Origin: Haloferax massiliensis
GTDB taxonomy: Archaea > Halobacteriota > Halobacteria > Halobacteriales > Haloferacaceae
Assembly: GCF_001368915.1 (NCBI RefSeq)
Contig: NZ_CSTE01000002.1
Location: 1,612,961 to 1,676,960 of the forward strand
Length of the DNA stretch: 64,000 nucleotides
Direction of reading: 5' to 3'
The notes beneath the pieces were generated by a model, which was given only the letters and a program-made list of their open reading frames with translations, was not told where the DNA came from and made no database searches. Every line of letters starts with the position of its first letter. Positions within the stretch are counted from its first letter, which is position 1. Positions 1 to 8,276 of this stretch are shown piece by piece. The position numbers and the translations under genes are program-made.

Positions 1-124
1 ACGCGGTCCCGGTCTCGTCGCCGGTGCCCGCCGGTGACTGCTCCGCCGCGTCGCCGCCGCTCGAACACCCCGCGAGCGAGGCGCACAGCCCGGCGGTTCC
101 GAGGAGGAGCGCGCGTCGATTCAC
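1..124 (-). CDS. Tat-type lipoprotein, N-terminal part only (runs off window)
   Basis: Only the first 41 codons lie in the window. From a GTG start the frame reads MNRRALLLGTAG, then a hydrophobic stretch and a lipobox (SLAGC, Cys20), then a Ser/Gly/Asp/Thr-rich linker, the classic layout of a haloarchaeal lipoprotein. The paired arginines suggest Tat export and lipid anchoring outside the cell. A T-run at 148-152 sits about 25 nt upstream of the start, which fits a leaderless transcript. The functional domain is outside the window, so no role can be given. Confidence 0.75.
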   Translation of the reverse strand, partial: MNRRALLLGTAGLCASLAGCSSGGDAAEQSPAGTGDETGTA

Positions 125-271
125 GTCCGGGGCTAGGCTTGCCGGCGAAAAAGTCCTTGCGTGCGACACGCACACCGACGCCCGCCTCGTGCCGTGGTCC
201 CGCGGTTCATTGGGAGTCCACATCGTAACCGTCTTAAGTAACCGTCGAGTACCGGAGAATGCAGTAAGACA

Positions 272-344
272 GTCCTGATAGGGTAGTGGACTATCCTCCT
301 GGCTTGCGGAGCCAGGGACCGGAGTTCAAATCTCCGTCAGGACG
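272..344 (+). tRNA. tRNA-Arg (anticodon GCG)
   Basis: The full cloverleaf can be drawn. Acceptor GTCCTGA pairs with TCAGGAC, anticodon stem CTGGC/GCCAG encloses loop TTGCGGA (anticodon GCG, reading CGC/CGU), and T-stem CGGAG/CTCCG encloses TTCAAAT. The discriminator is G and CCA is not encoded. An AT-rich box (cttaagtaac, about 233-242) upstream is the likely promoter. No intron is seen. A copy of its 3' end lies 120 nt downstream. Confidence 0.96.
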
Positions 345-483
345 CTTTCCTTTAGAGCACTACTCTCCGAGAGTCCTCTGTGGCTCTCGGTCTGTCCGCG
401 GTGAGCGGCCACCGAGGAGATTTGAACAGGGAGCGTAGCGAACGTAGTGAGCGAAGTGAGTGAGTTCAAATATCCGTCAGGAC
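345..483 (+). repeat. tRNA-Arg-linked hairpins with inverted and direct T-arm copies
   Basis: The first element is a 7-bp inverted repeat CCGAGAG (367-373) / CTCTCGG (384-390). Then comes an inverted copy of the tRNA T-arm, GGAGATTTGAAC (416-427), a purine-rich spacer made of gagcg/gtgag units (428-462), and a direct copy of the tRNA 3' end (463-483), which differs from the tRNA at one base (C to A in the T-stem). The inverted and direct copies can pair into a long hairpin. The direct copy overlaps the 3' end of the neighbouring esterase gene. Confidence 0.85.
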
Positions 484-1160
484 TCGACGTGAGCGGCCAG
501 TCCGAGCTCCAGTTCTTCGACTCCGTCGAGCACCAGTTCGGCCATGCGGCGCGCCCCGCGCTCGCTGAAATGCGTGTCGTCGGCGACTCCTTCCGGATAG
601 TTCGGGTGTTCGCCGGGTTCGAGGTGGTTGTAGAGCGCCGTCGACTCTGCGGGGCCGAGTTCCTCCAGGAGCGACCGCGTTCGCTCGTCCATGTCGATGA
701 ACGGAACGTCACGGTCGCGCGCGACGGTTCTCGTCAGGTCGGCGTACTCGCGGTGAGTGTCTTTCGGGACGCCGTCGCCGTCGAAGTGGCGGCGCGCGAT
801 GGACGTGAGTAACACCGGCGTCGCTCCGCGTTCGCGCGTCTCGCCGACGAGTTTGCGGAGGTTGTCGACGAACGCCGCCTCGGTCGTGTGCTGTTCCTTC
901 GAGGGCACCTCGTCGTTGTGGCCGAACTGGACGAACACGTAGTCGCGCTCGGTCAACTGGCGGACCACGGGACGCCAACGACCCTCCTCCAGAAAGGTGC
1001 GGGTGCTGCGGCCGTTTCGGGCGTGGTTCGCCACCGTGACGGCGTCGTCGAAACAGTCGGCGAAGGGCATTCCCCACCCGGTCTCAGGACGCTCGTTCGC
1101 CTCCTTATCGGCCATCGTGGAGTCCCCGACGAGATGGATGGTAATCGGCTCGGGCGACAT
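477..1160 (-). CDS. SGNH/GDSL hydrolase, rhamnogalacturonan acetylesterase-like
   Basis: Predicted esterase of 227 aa in the SGNH fold, close to rhamnogalacturonan acetylesterases that remove acetyl groups from polysaccharides. Block I is GDSTM with nucleophile Ser14, block II contains RNGRST, block III is GHND, and the C-terminal Asp/His pair is in DDTHFSE. No signal peptide is present, so it is probably cytoplasmic or acts on a small substrate. The internal Met before SPEPITIHLVGDS is chosen as start because the longer in-frame extension looks non-coding. Its last codon and stop fall inside a stray copy of the tRNA-Arg 3' end. The natural substrate is unknown. Confidence 0.85.
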   Translation of the reverse strand: MSPEPITIHLVGDSTMADKEANERPETGWGMPFADCFDDAVTVANHARNGRSTRTFLEEGRWRPVVRQLTERDYVFVQFGHNDEVPSKEQHTTEAAFVDNLRKLVGETRERGATPVLLTSIARRHFDGDGVPKDTHREYADLTRTVARDRDVPFIDMDERTRSLLEELGPAESTALYNHLEPGEHPNYPEGVADDTHFSERGARRMAELVLDGVEELELGLAAHVES

Positions 1161-1334
1161 TTCGGTAGGGGTCGTCCGGACGACGTATAGAGACACCGGC
1201 CGAGTCAATCGACGGGGTGAACCCACGGACTAACCGTCGCTAACGGGAGCCTACCGAGTCGAATCGAACCGAAACGTCGGGGAAACCCGCGGAACGCCGA
1301 GCGCTCTCGGCAGTCCAGACCGGAAAAAGCGCGC

Positions 1335-1559
1335 TTACGCCTCATCGTAGGGCGGTTCGAGGTCGGGCGACCGCCCGTCGTCCTCCCGGCGGCGGACTGA
1401 GGAGGTCGTCCGCGACCGCTGCGGACGGGGGCGAGGCGTCTCCTCGGACCGGGGCTTCGCGGCCCACGACCCGTGACAGTCCCGACAGTAGTTGCCTTTG
1501 TACGCCCGCGTGAACAGGTACTGCTCACCACAGCGGATACAAACCGGAGACTGGGTCAT
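1335..1559 (-). CDS. Small zinc-finger protein with two CxxC knuckles
   Basis: A 74-aa protein beginning MTQSPVCIRCGEQYLF. It has Cys-x2-Cys at residues 7-10 and a second pair (YCRDCHG) about 15 residues later, together a likely single zinc site, followed by a long Arg/Pro/Ser-rich tail. A strong ribosome site (GGAGGTG) lies 7 nt upstream and fixes this start. A 13-codon frame (1597 to 1557) overlaps the start as ATGA and may be a translational leader. Such zinc micro-proteins are common in Haloferax; its partner is unknown. Confidence 0.75.
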   Translation of the reverse strand: MTQSPVCIRCGEQYLFTRAYKGNYCRDCHGSWAAKPRSEETPRPRPQRSRTTSSVRRREDDGRSPDLEPPYDEA

Positions 1560-1703
1560 CGTTCGACACCTCCGACGAGGGTTTCGAGGGCATTCATGTG
1601 CTATCATACCTCATATGCTCCCGAGAGGGATAAGTATGCAAGGCCTACGGCGGGCGAGCCCCGTCTTCGCGGAATCTTTACTCGTGGGCGGCGAACGGTT
1701 CGC

Positions 1704-2315
1704 ATGGACGATTCGCTTCGCGCAGGCGTCGCCATCTACAACGCGGGCGCGTACCGGGCGGCCCACGGCGCGTGGGAGTCGCGGTGGCTGTCGCTCGAAC
1801 GCGACACTGACGACGAGCGGTTCCTCCACGGCCTCATCCAGTTCACCGCGGCGGTCCATCACGCCCGCGACGGCAACGACTCCGGCGCGGTCGGCCTCGC
1901 CCGGAGCGCCCGGCAGTACCTCGACGGTCTCGGCGACGACTACCGCGGCGTCGACCTCGCCGGGGTTCGGTCGTTCCTCTCACGGCTCGAAGCCGACCCC
2001 GCCGTCGCCGACGACCCGCTGGCGCTCCGAGTCTACGGACGGGTCGTCACCTACGACGACCTCGATTTCGACGCGGTCGCCGTCGCGGCCGAGACGCTCG
2101 CGGAGGAACTGGACGGGTACGACGAGTCGGTCGTCGCCGACGCGGTCGAATACGCCCGCGGGGAAATCGCCGAGGGGGAACAGACGCAGTTCACGGCGAT
2201 GGTGTTCGACTTCGTGCGCAACGAGGCCCAGCGCGGGCTGGTGTTTCAGCGCTTGGGCGAGCACGTCCGCCGGCGGCGACGCCGCGAAGACGACGTGAGC
2301 GGCCTGTTCGAGTGA
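1704..2315 (+). CDS. DUF309 domain protein
   Basis: A 203-aa protein with the DUF309 signature near its N-terminus (YRAAHGAWESRW, residues 18-29). The family is small, all-helical and found in bacteria and archaea, with no established activity. The helical core with a conserved His-Glu-Trp patch covers roughly residues 5-90; a second helical part follows and the protein ends in an Arg-rich stretch and an acidic tail. The ATG is chosen because the domain starts directly behind it. It is transcribed away from the zinc-finger gene, with 144 nt between the starts. Confidence 0.8.
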   Translation: MDDSLRAGVAIYNAGAYRAAHGAWESRWLSLERDTDDERFLHGLIQFTAAVHHARDGNDSGAVGLARSARQYLDGLGDDYRGVDLAGVRSFLSRLEADPAVADDPLALRVYGRVVTYDDLDFDAVAVAAETLAEELDGYDESVVADAVEYARGEIAEGEQTQFTAMVFDFVRNEAQRGLVFQRLGEHVRRRRRREDDVSGLFE

Positions 2316-2358
2316 GAAAAAGAGCGGTCCGTCGAACGTCGTCGGAGACGATATCGTT

Positions 2359-2568
2359 TCAGAGATACTCCTTCCTAATTACGAGCAGTAGCCAGACGAC
2401 CGGGGCGAGGGCAAGGAGCAAGCCGACGACGCCAAGCAGATAGTCCCCTTCGACGAGTCCCCGCGCCCATCCCCGACCGAGGTGAAAGACGAACAGGGAG
2501 CAGACGAGTAACACCGCGTCGCGGAGCGAGAGTTCCGAGTTCTCCGCACTGGAACCCAGTAACGACAT
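2359..2568 (-). CDS. Small two-helix membrane protein
   Basis: A 69-aa protein with two hydrophobic segments, about residues 17-32 and 45-63, and a short basic C-terminus (IRKEYL). No family is recognised. It is convergent with the DUF309 gene. The about 138 nt upstream of it, towards azf, contain no other convincing gene. Length and codon use fit the neighbours, so it is probably real, but no function can be offered. Confidence 0.6.
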   Translation of the reverse strand: MSLLGSSAENSELSLRDAVLLVCSLFVFHLGRGWARGLVEGDYLLGVVGLLLALAPVVWLLLVIRKEYL

Positions 2569-2706
2569 TACGCTCCCGTTCGTGTCGAATTTCTATAAAC
2601 TTTCTCCCGTTCCGTTCGCACGCCTCCAGACCGGCCGTTCCACACGACGACCTAGCTGGAGAACGGGCGTTCGAGAGCCCCGAAAATCGGAGTTCCGACG
2701 CCGCAG

Positions 2707-3495
2707 TCAGGCATCGTCCAGCGGTTCGCCCTCGAAGGTGAACTCGGCGGAGTTGTCCTTCGGGTCGTAGCCGAGCACCGCGCGGGCGCGGTCGATGGAG
2801 TAGTACTTCCGGTCGTTGTCGGAGATGCCGTAGACGATTTCGTAGTCGTAGTCGGCCTCGATGCAACACTCGAAGAGGTGCCCGCAATCGCGGTACGACA
2901 GCCACATCGCCTGTCCGCGTTCGTACTCCTTCGGCGGGTGGTGCTGGGTGAGGTTGCCGATGCGGACGTTCACGACAGAGATGTCGTGGTGGTCGTGGTA
3001 GTACCGGCCGAGCGTCTCGCCTGCGGCCTTGCTCACGCCGTAGAGGTTACTCGGGCGCGGGAGTTCGGTCCCGTCGAGTCGGAACTCGTGGTGCGGACGG
3101 TACATGTCCGGGGTCCGGTCCGTGGTCTCGTACGCGCCGACGGCGTGGTTCGAGGAGGCGAACGCGAACTTCTCGACGCCGGCGTCGACCGCGGCGTCGA
3201 ACATCTGTTGGGTGCCGTCGATGTTGTTCCGCAGGACGCTGTCCCACGGCGCTTCGGGCCGCGGGTCGCCCGCGAGATGGATGACGGCGTGAACGCCCTC
3301 CATGGCGTTTCGCACGGCGGTCTCGTCGGTAACGTCCGCGACGTACACCTCCGTGGGGTCGACCGATTCGGGAATCTTCTCGTCGGAGAGTGGCTCGCGG
3401 TCCAAAAGCCGCCAGTCGTAGGCGTCGCCGATGTGCCCTAGTATCGCCTGGCCGACGCGCCCGCCAGCCCCCGTCAGCAAAACCGGCTGGTCCAT
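2707..3495 (-). CDS. azf: Archaeal glucose-6-phosphate dehydrogenase (Azf), extended SDR
   Basis: This matches the haloarchaeal Zwischenferment, an NAD-dependent glucose-6-phosphate dehydrogenase of the extended short-chain dehydrogenase family that starts the oxidative pentose phosphate pathway in Haloferax volcanii and is unrelated to classical Zwf. The 262-aa length agrees with the characterised enzyme. The Rossmann motif GAGGRVG is at residues 9-15 and the catalytic YxxxK is present as YGVSK. The start follows a long antisense-like extension that lacks any domain. It diverges from mptD with 100 nt between starts. The assignment rests on overall resemblance; other NAD-dependent epimerases share the fold. 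Confidence 0.85.
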   Translation of the reverse strand: MDQPVLLTGAGGRVGQAILGHIGDAYDWRLLDREPLSDEKIPESVDPTEVYVADVTDETAVRNAMEGVHAVIHLAGDPRPEAPWDSVLRNNIDGTQQMFDAAVDAGVEKFAFASSNHAVGAYETTDRTPDMYRPHHEFRLDGTELPRPSNLYGVSKAAGETLGRYYHDHHDISVVNVRIGNLTQHHPPKEYERGQAMWLSYRDCGHLFECCIEADYDYEIVYGISDNDRKYYSIDRARAVLGYDPKDNSAEFTFEGEPLDDA

Positions 3496-3595
3496 TCGGT
3501 GTAACGTCCGGCGAGGGAGGCTAAGTAAGGACCGATTCGCGCTCGCTCGCCACCTCGACCGGCGAACTTTACCCGGCGGCGGCGGAGTTCCCGGT

Positions 3596-3937
3596 ATGGT
3601 CACAGACCCGCAGACGGCCTGCTTCGAGGCGGGCATCAAGTTCGGGACGCTCTACCACCAGTTCGCCGGCACGCCGGTCTCGCCCGACAGCGCCCGGAGC
3701 CTCGAACGGGCCATGGCCGAGGCCATCGAGAATCAACCGTACTGCGAGTCGGTCTCCGTGCACATTCTCGACGGCGCACTGGAGGCCGAACTCGCCGAGT
3801 CGGCCGCCGACTACACCGAACTCACGGGGCGGTTCATGGAAGTCGAGATGGAAATCGACTACGAGGGCGTTCGCGTCCGGACGCGCATGGAGATGGAGGA
3901 CGGCTACCCGCTGATGAAACTCGTGTCCGTCGAGTGA
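3596..3937 (+). CDS. mptD: Archaeal dihydroneopterin aldolase (MptD)
   Basis: A 113-aa protein recognised as the archaeal MptD type of dihydroneopterin aldolase, unrelated to bacterial FolB. It cleaves 7,8-dihydroneopterin to 6-hydroxymethyl-dihydropterin and glycolaldehyde, which in haloarchaea leads to tetrahydrofolate. The N-terminal CFEAGIKFGTLYHQFAGTP segment is characteristic of the family. The ATG at the head of MVTDPQTACF is chosen because the family core begins there. A T-rich box lies about 28 nt upstream (aactttaccc), consistent with a leaderless mRNA. No other pterin gene is adjacent. Confidence 0.8.
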   Translation: MVTDPQTACFEAGIKFGTLYHQFAGTPVSPDSARSLERAMAEAIENQPYCESVSVHILDGALEAELAESAADYTELTGRFMEVEMEIDYEGVRVRTRMEMEDGYPLMKLVSVE

Positions 3938-3966
3938 GGTCGGAAAACGGCCGCAACCGCGACCGA

Positions 3967-4007
3967 GTCGTTCGATTTCACTTTCACTTTCGGGGTCGTT
4001 TTTAAAC
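3967..4007 (+). promoter_or_regulatory. Promoter with a 22-nt upstream element shared with 39323-39366
   Basis: The element at 3967-3988 (starting GTCGTTCGATTTCACTTT) is identical to the one at 39323-39344. It is followed by a TATA-like box tttttaaac (3999-4007), 24 nt ahead of the ATG of the DUF5790 gene. The box is flanked by GGGG and CCCC. Transcription would begin at about the start codon, so the mRNA is leaderless. The upstream element lies where archaeal activators usually bind. Confidence 0.6.
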
Positions 4008-4030
4008 CCCCACGCGCCGAACGTGTGAGC

Positions 4031-4474
4031 ATGAGTCAAAGCACGCTCGGCGACGACGACCTGTTCGGAGAGGCGGCGGCGGAGATGCGCGCCGACGTCG
4101 AGGAGCACCTCGGCGAGGCGCGGTCGGAACTGCCCGACCCGGACGACGTGTGGGAGGCCGAGGCCGACAACGTCCTCGGCGTCCTCAACGGCCTCCGGTC
4201 CTCGCTCAACGTCGAGGGCGCGGCCGAGCACGTCCGACAGGCCAAGAAGTGGTACGTCATCGGCCAGCGCGCCGAGGCGTTCGACGACCCCGAGGACCTC
4301 GAAGAGGCCATCGAAGAGCTCGAAGAGCTCATCGAGATGGTCGATGAGGCCCACGAACTCGTCGGGGAACTCACCAACACGATGCCGCAACTTCGCGGCG
4401 CACTCACCGACGCGGCTGAGGCGGCGGAAGCGGCGGCCGACGACGCCGAAGAAGACGAGGAAGACGAAGAGTAA
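4031..4474 (+). CDS. DUF5790 family protein, acidic and helical
   Basis: A 147-aa haloarchaeal protein, resembling the DUF5790 family, with no known role. The central part is helical with a long Glu/Asp/Leu coiled-coil-like stretch (about residues 90-112), then a Thr-Asn-Thr-Met-Pro turn, another helix, and a C-terminal tail of Ala, Asp and Glu. The ATG giving MSQSTLGDDD is preferred over an in-frame GTG two codons earlier because it lies at the expected distance from the TATA-like box. It is monocistronic and convergent with the creatininase-family gene, 23 nt away. Confidence 0.8.
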   Translation: MSQSTLGDDDLFGEAAAEMRADVEEHLGEARSELPDPDDVWEAEADNVLGVLNGLRSSLNVEGAAEHVRQAKKWYVIGQRAEAFDDPEDLEEAIEELEELIEMVDEAHELVGELTNTMPQLRGALTDAAEAAEAAADDAEEDEEDEE

Positions 4475-4497
4475 TCGCCGCGCGAGTCGCTGACCGT

Positions 4498-5220
4498 TCA
4501 GTCGAGTTCTCGGCTCTCGACCGCGTCGAGGAGCGACGCGAGCGAGTCGGCCGCGAGCGATTCCAGTTCCGCGCCGCGTTCGGCGTCACCGTCGGCCGGG
4601 TCGCCGACGACGCCGTTGTCGGTGAACTCGTCGGAGTCGTGGGCGAGGTTGACGCCCGAGACCCACTCGCCCCAGCGGTCGGCACCGCCCTCGCGGGCCT
4701 CGTCGATTCGGTCCTCGCGGACCAGTTCGGGGTGTGTGTGGCGGAGGAGCGCGGTTTCTAGCGGGCCGCCGTGGCCCATGTCCGAAGAGTGCTCGCCGAC
4801 GGCGTCGAACCACGTGAACGCGACCGCGTAGACGTCGCCCGTCCGCGAGACGCGCCGGCAGAGCTCCGCGAGCGCGTCGATGTTGCCGCCGTGGCCGTTG
4901 ACGACGACGACGCGGTCGAAGCCGTGGTGAGCGAGCGATTCGACGGTCTCGCGGACGTACGCGCGGAAGGTGTCCGGCGAGACCCACAGCGTGCCGTCGA
5001 AGGCGCGGTGTTCCTCGGCGACGCCGACCGGGATGGTCGGACCGACGACGACCTCGCCGTCGAACGCCTCGGCCCCGGCCTCGGCGACCGATTCGGCGTT
5101 GAGCGCGTCGGTGCCGAGCGGCGCGTGCGGGCCGTGCTGTTCCGTGCTTCCGACCGGGAGGACCGCGAGGTCGGCGTCGAGGTCGGCGACCTCGGTCCAG
5201 GTGGCCTCGGAGAGTCGCAT
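4498..5220 (-). CDS. Creatininase-family amidohydrolase (possibly ArfB-type deformylase)
   Basis: A 240-aa metal-dependent hydrolase of the creatininase fold. Metal and active-site motifs are visible: GSTEQHGPHAPLGTD near the N-terminus, VVNGHGGN in the middle, and MGHGGPLETALL. In archaea this family includes ArfB, which deformylates an early riboflavin/F420 precursor, and less well defined amidohydrolases. The sequence alone does not decide between them; no riboflavin gene is adjacent. The start at the ATG before RLSEATWTEVADLDADLAV agrees with the fold's first strand. The ABC exporter gene ends 44 nt upstream on the same strand, so they may be co-transcribed. Confidence 0.8.
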   Translation of the reverse strand: MRLSEATWTEVADLDADLAVLPVGSTEQHGPHAPLGTDALNAESVAEAGAEAFDGEVVVGPTIPVGVAEEHRAFDGTLWVSPDTFRAYVRETVESLAHHGFDRVVVVNGHGGNIDALAELCRRVSRTGDVYAVAFTWFDAVGEHSSDMGHGGPLETALLRHTHPELVREDRIDEAREGGADRWGEWVSGVNLAHDSDEFTDNGVVGDPADGDAERGAELESLAADSLASLLDAVESRELD

Positions 5221-5264
5221 GGCGACAGAAGGGTCGGCCCCGCCCTTAGTGGTGGGCGCTTCGC

Positions 5265-7202
5265 TCAGTCGTTGCCGGCGTCGACCTCGGCCTGTCGGCG
5301 GGCGGCGCGCTCGACGAACTCGTCGGGGAGTTGGTCGATTTCGCCGGCCTGAACGCCCCAGAGGTGGGCGTAGAGGCCGTCTTCCGACAGGAGGTCGTCG
5401 TGGGTGCCGCGCTCGACGATGCGGCCGTCTTCGAGGACGAGAATCTGCTCCGCGTCCTTGATGGTCGAGAGGCGGTGGGCGATGCTGAACGTCGTCCGGT
5501 CGGCCGTGAGTTCGTCCAGCGAGCGCTGGATGAGCATCTCGGTCTCGGTGTCCACGTCCGAGGTCGCCTCGTCGAGAACGAGGATGTCCGGGTCTTTCAG
5601 GATGGCGCGGGCGATGGAGACGCGCTGGCGCTGGCCGCCCGAGAGCTTCACGCCGCGCTCGCCGACCTTGGTGTCGTAGCCCTCGGGGAGGTTCGAGATG
5701 AACTCGTGGGCCTCGGCGGCTTTCGCGGCCGCGACGACCGCCTCGTCGTCGGCGTCGAACGTCCCGTAGGTGATGTTGTCGCGGACGGTCCCGTAGAACA
5801 GGAACGTCTCCTGGCTGACGTAGGCGATGGACTCCCGGAGGCTGGAGATGGTCACGTCGCGCACGTCCTGTCCGTCGATGCTGACGCGCCCCTCGTCGGG
5901 GTCGTACATCCGCATCAGGAGCTTGAGAATCGTCGATTTCCCCGCGCCCGTGGGGCCGACGAGCGCGAGCGTCTCGCCGCCGTCGACCTCGAAGGAGATG
6001 TCTTCCACGATGGTCTCGCCGTCGCCGTAGCCGAAGGTCACGTCGTCGTACTCGACGCGGCCCTCGGAGACGGCGAGGTCGGGCGCGTCGGGCTGTTCGG
6101 CCAGTCGCGCGGGCTCGTCCATCAGGCCGAAGATGCGGGCGCTGGAGGCGTGGGCGCGCTGATACATGTTGATGATCTGCCCGAACTGGGCCAGCGGCCA
6201 GACGAACTGCTGGGTGAGCAGGATGAACGTGACGAACTCGCCGATTTCGAGGTCGCCGGTGAAGGGGCCGGGACCCTGTCCGTTGATGACCCACAGGCCG
6301 CCGACGACGAACGTGAGGGTGAAGCCGATGCCCGCGAGGATGCGGAGCGCCGGGAAGAACTTGATGCGGGTGTTGATGGCGTCCCAGTTGGCGTCGAAGT
6401 AGTCCATCGAGACGCCGTCGACGCGGTCGGACTCGTGGGGTTCGGCGTTGAACGTCTTGATGACCTGGATGCCGCCGAGGTTGTTCTCCAACCGGGAGTT
6501 GAGTTTGCCGACCGACGAGCGCACGTCGGCGTACTTCGGCTGGATGATGCCGACGAACTTCCACGTGAACAGCGCGATGAGCGGCACCGGCAGCAGCGCG
6601 ACGAGCGCGAGTTGCCAGTTGTACGAGAGGAGGACCACCGCGATGGCGACGACCATCACGGACAGGCGGAAAAACGAGTTCATCCCGTCGTTGAGGAACC
6701 GTTCGAGGCGGTTCACGTCGTTCGAGAGGATGGACATCATCTCGCCGGTCTGCTTGTCGGCGAAGAAGTCCATGTTGAGCAGTTGCATCCGGTCGTAGGT
6801 GTCGGTCCGAACGTCGTGTTGAATCTGCTGGGCGAAGGCATTCCACCCCCAGTTGCGGAGCCAGTGGAACAGCGCGCCGGCGGTGAAGCTGAACACGATG
6901 ATGCCGACGGCAAAGAAGAACTGACCGTCTCTGGTCGCGGGGACGAACGGGGCGATCCACGCCTCGGGGACGACGGGGAAGCCGGCCGCGAACGACTTGT
7001 CCTGTCGGATGATGGCGTCGATGGCGAGGCCGAGGATGACCGGCGGCATGAGGTCGAGCACGCGGGCGGCGACGCTCGCGAGGACGCCCACGACGAACTC
7101 GAAGGTGTTGTCGCGGCCGTACTCGGCGAACAGCCGCCGCATCGGGTTGTCGACCCGCGCTCGTTGGTCCTCGAACGGGTCGTCGTCGGTTTCAGGGGAC
7201 AC
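5265..7202 (-). CDS. ABC exporter, fused membrane and ATPase domains (half-transporter)
   Basis: A 645-aa half-transporter of the MsbA/LmrA/BmrA type. Residues about 35-340 form the six-helix exporter membrane domain; residues about 375-620 form the ATPase with Walker A GPTGAGKST, Q-loop YVSQET, signature LSGGQRQR, Walker B ILVLDEATSD and H-loop IAHRLST. It works as a homodimer or with an unlinked partner. Lipid or drug export is the usual role and the substrate cannot be read from the sequence. The N-terminus is a short acidic cytoplasmic segment without a signal. It lies upstream of the creatininase-family gene on the same strand. Confidence 0.93.
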   Translation of the reverse strand: MSPETDDDPFEDQRARVDNPMRRLFAEYGRDNTFEFVVGVLASVAARVLDLMPPVILGLAIDAIIRQDKSFAAGFPVVPEAWIAPFVPATRDGQFFFAVGIIVFSFTAGALFHWLRNWGWNAFAQQIQHDVRTDTYDRMQLLNMDFFADKQTGEMMSILSNDVNRLERFLNDGMNSFFRLSVMVVAIAVVLLSYNWQLALVALLPVPLIALFTWKFVGIIQPKYADVRSSVGKLNSRLENNLGGIQVIKTFNAEPHESDRVDGVSMDYFDANWDAINTRIKFFPALRILAGIGFTLTFVVGGLWVINGQGPGPFTGDLEIGEFVTFILLTQQFVWPLAQFGQIINMYQRAHASSARIFGLMDEPARLAEQPDAPDLAVSEGRVEYDDVTFGYGDGETIVEDISFEVDGGETLALVGPTGAGKSTILKLLMRMYDPDEGRVSIDGQDVRDVTISSLRESIAYVSQETFLFYGTVRDNITYGTFDADDEAVVAAAKAAEAHEFISNLPEGYDTKVGERGVKLSGGQRQRVSIARAILKDPDILVLDEATSDVDTETEMLIQRSLDELTADRTTFSIAHRLSTIKDAEQILVLEDGRIVERGTHDDLLSEDGLYAHLWGVQAGEIDQLPDEFVERAARRQAEVDAGND

Positions 7203-7264
7203 GACAGCGGTTCAAGGGGCGCGCGCAGTAAAGTACTCGGGTGCGGGAGCGGGCCGCCGGTAGT

Positions 7265-8149
7265 TCAACACGAGGCGTTCCGAACCGTGTTCCTGCTCGA
7301 ACCGCCGGATTCGACGACCGGCTGTTGGCTGACGCCGCAGAGGTCGTTCCGGATGAGTCGGTTGCGGTGGGAGTCGTCCAGCGTGACGCCGTGGGCCGAG
7401 AGGCCGGTCGTCACGACGTTCTCGCGGAGGGCGTTGCGGTCGCTTCCGACGAGTTCGAACCCGGCGATGATGATACGGACCTCGTTCTCGACGAAGCGGT
7501 TTCGGTGGCTGTCGCGGAGGTGGAAGCCGGGACCACCGCCGTCGGCGAGGTTCCGTCGAAACAGGTTTCGAGAGCTTCCGACGAGCCTCACCGGGAAGTC
7601 TTCGGTCAGGAACTCGCAGTCGACGAACTCGTTTCGGTGCGAGTCCACGAGCGTGAGCACGACGGGACTGATGAGCGTGCAGGACTCAAATCGGGTCCGC
7701 GTGGTGCGTCTGAGAACGACGCTCTCCGATTCGAAGATGAAAAAGCTCGTGTTCGTCACCGCACAGCGCGACGAGTCCGCGATGACGAGCTGTTGTCTCT
7801 CGTCGCTCGGATAGCCGGTGACCTGCGAGTCCGCTATCGTCACCCGGCTCGAATCGGTGATTCGTCCGCCCTTCGTCAGCGCGATGTCGGCTATCGAGAC
7901 GCGACTGCCCGAGATAGCCGTCTCGCCGACGACGGCGTACCCCCGGCCGTCGACGCGGACGTCGTCGGCGAAAATCTCCAGACAGTCGAGGTCTCCGTCG
8001 AGGTAGTACCGCCCCGACTCGGTGATGCTCGCGCATCCCGAGAGCACCGTCCCGGTCGGCCTCGCCCGCGACACGCCCGGCGCGAGCGCCGGAAGCGCGG
8101 CGAGCCCCAGTCCGCGAAGCGCACCTCTCCTCGTGATGTGTGTCGACAT
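7265..8149 (-). CDS. Tat-exported right-handed beta-helix repeat protein
   Basis: A 294-aa protein with an N-terminal Tat signal (TRRGALRGLGLAALPALAPG) and then a parallel beta-helix. Imperfect repeats of about 22 residues recur with the pattern S/D-x-R-N, for example DSHRNEF, SSRNLF, DSHRNRF, SDRNAL and DSHRNRL, each probably one coil. This resembles NosD/pectate-lyase-type folds, in which Asn ladders stack inside the helix. No catalytic residues can be recognised, so it may be a carbohydrate- or surface-binding protein. Starts ten codons earlier are possible, but the Met before STHITRRG gives the best Tat signal. Confidence 0.78.
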   Translation of the reverse strand: MSTHITRRGALRGLGLAALPALAPGVSRARPTGTVLSGCASITESGRYYLDGDLDCLEIFADDVRVDGRGYAVVGETAISGSRVSIADIALTKGGRITDSSRVTIADSQVTGYPSDERQQLVIADSSRCAVTNTSFFIFESESVVLRRTTRTRFESCTLISPVVLTLVDSHRNEFVDCEFLTEDFPVRLVGSSRNLFRRNLADGGGPGFHLRDSHRNRFVENEVRIIIAGFELVGSDRNALRENVVTTGLSAHGVTLDDSHRNRLIRNDLCGVSQQPVVESGGSSRNTVRNASC

Positions 8150-8276
8150 AGAACACATTCGACTACAACACGTCGGCACAAATACAGATATTGTGAGATT
8201 GTTACCAACTACGTATCAGGCTTTGTGACGTACTGGAACACCGACCGGTCGGAGCGGGTCGGACGCAACCCGGACG

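Noticed and set aside
463..483. tRNA-Arg 3' fragment as an att site of an integrated element
   Set aside because: No integrase gene or island lies between tRNA and copy (only 120 nt), and every tRNA in the window has similar copies together with inverted ones.
4498..6960. Open frame of about 820 codons running antisense through the ABC exporter and into the creatininase-family gene
   Set aside because: Only its last 240 codons encode a real protein; the rest is Arg/Pro/Gly-rich, as expected when GC-rich third positions are read in another frame.
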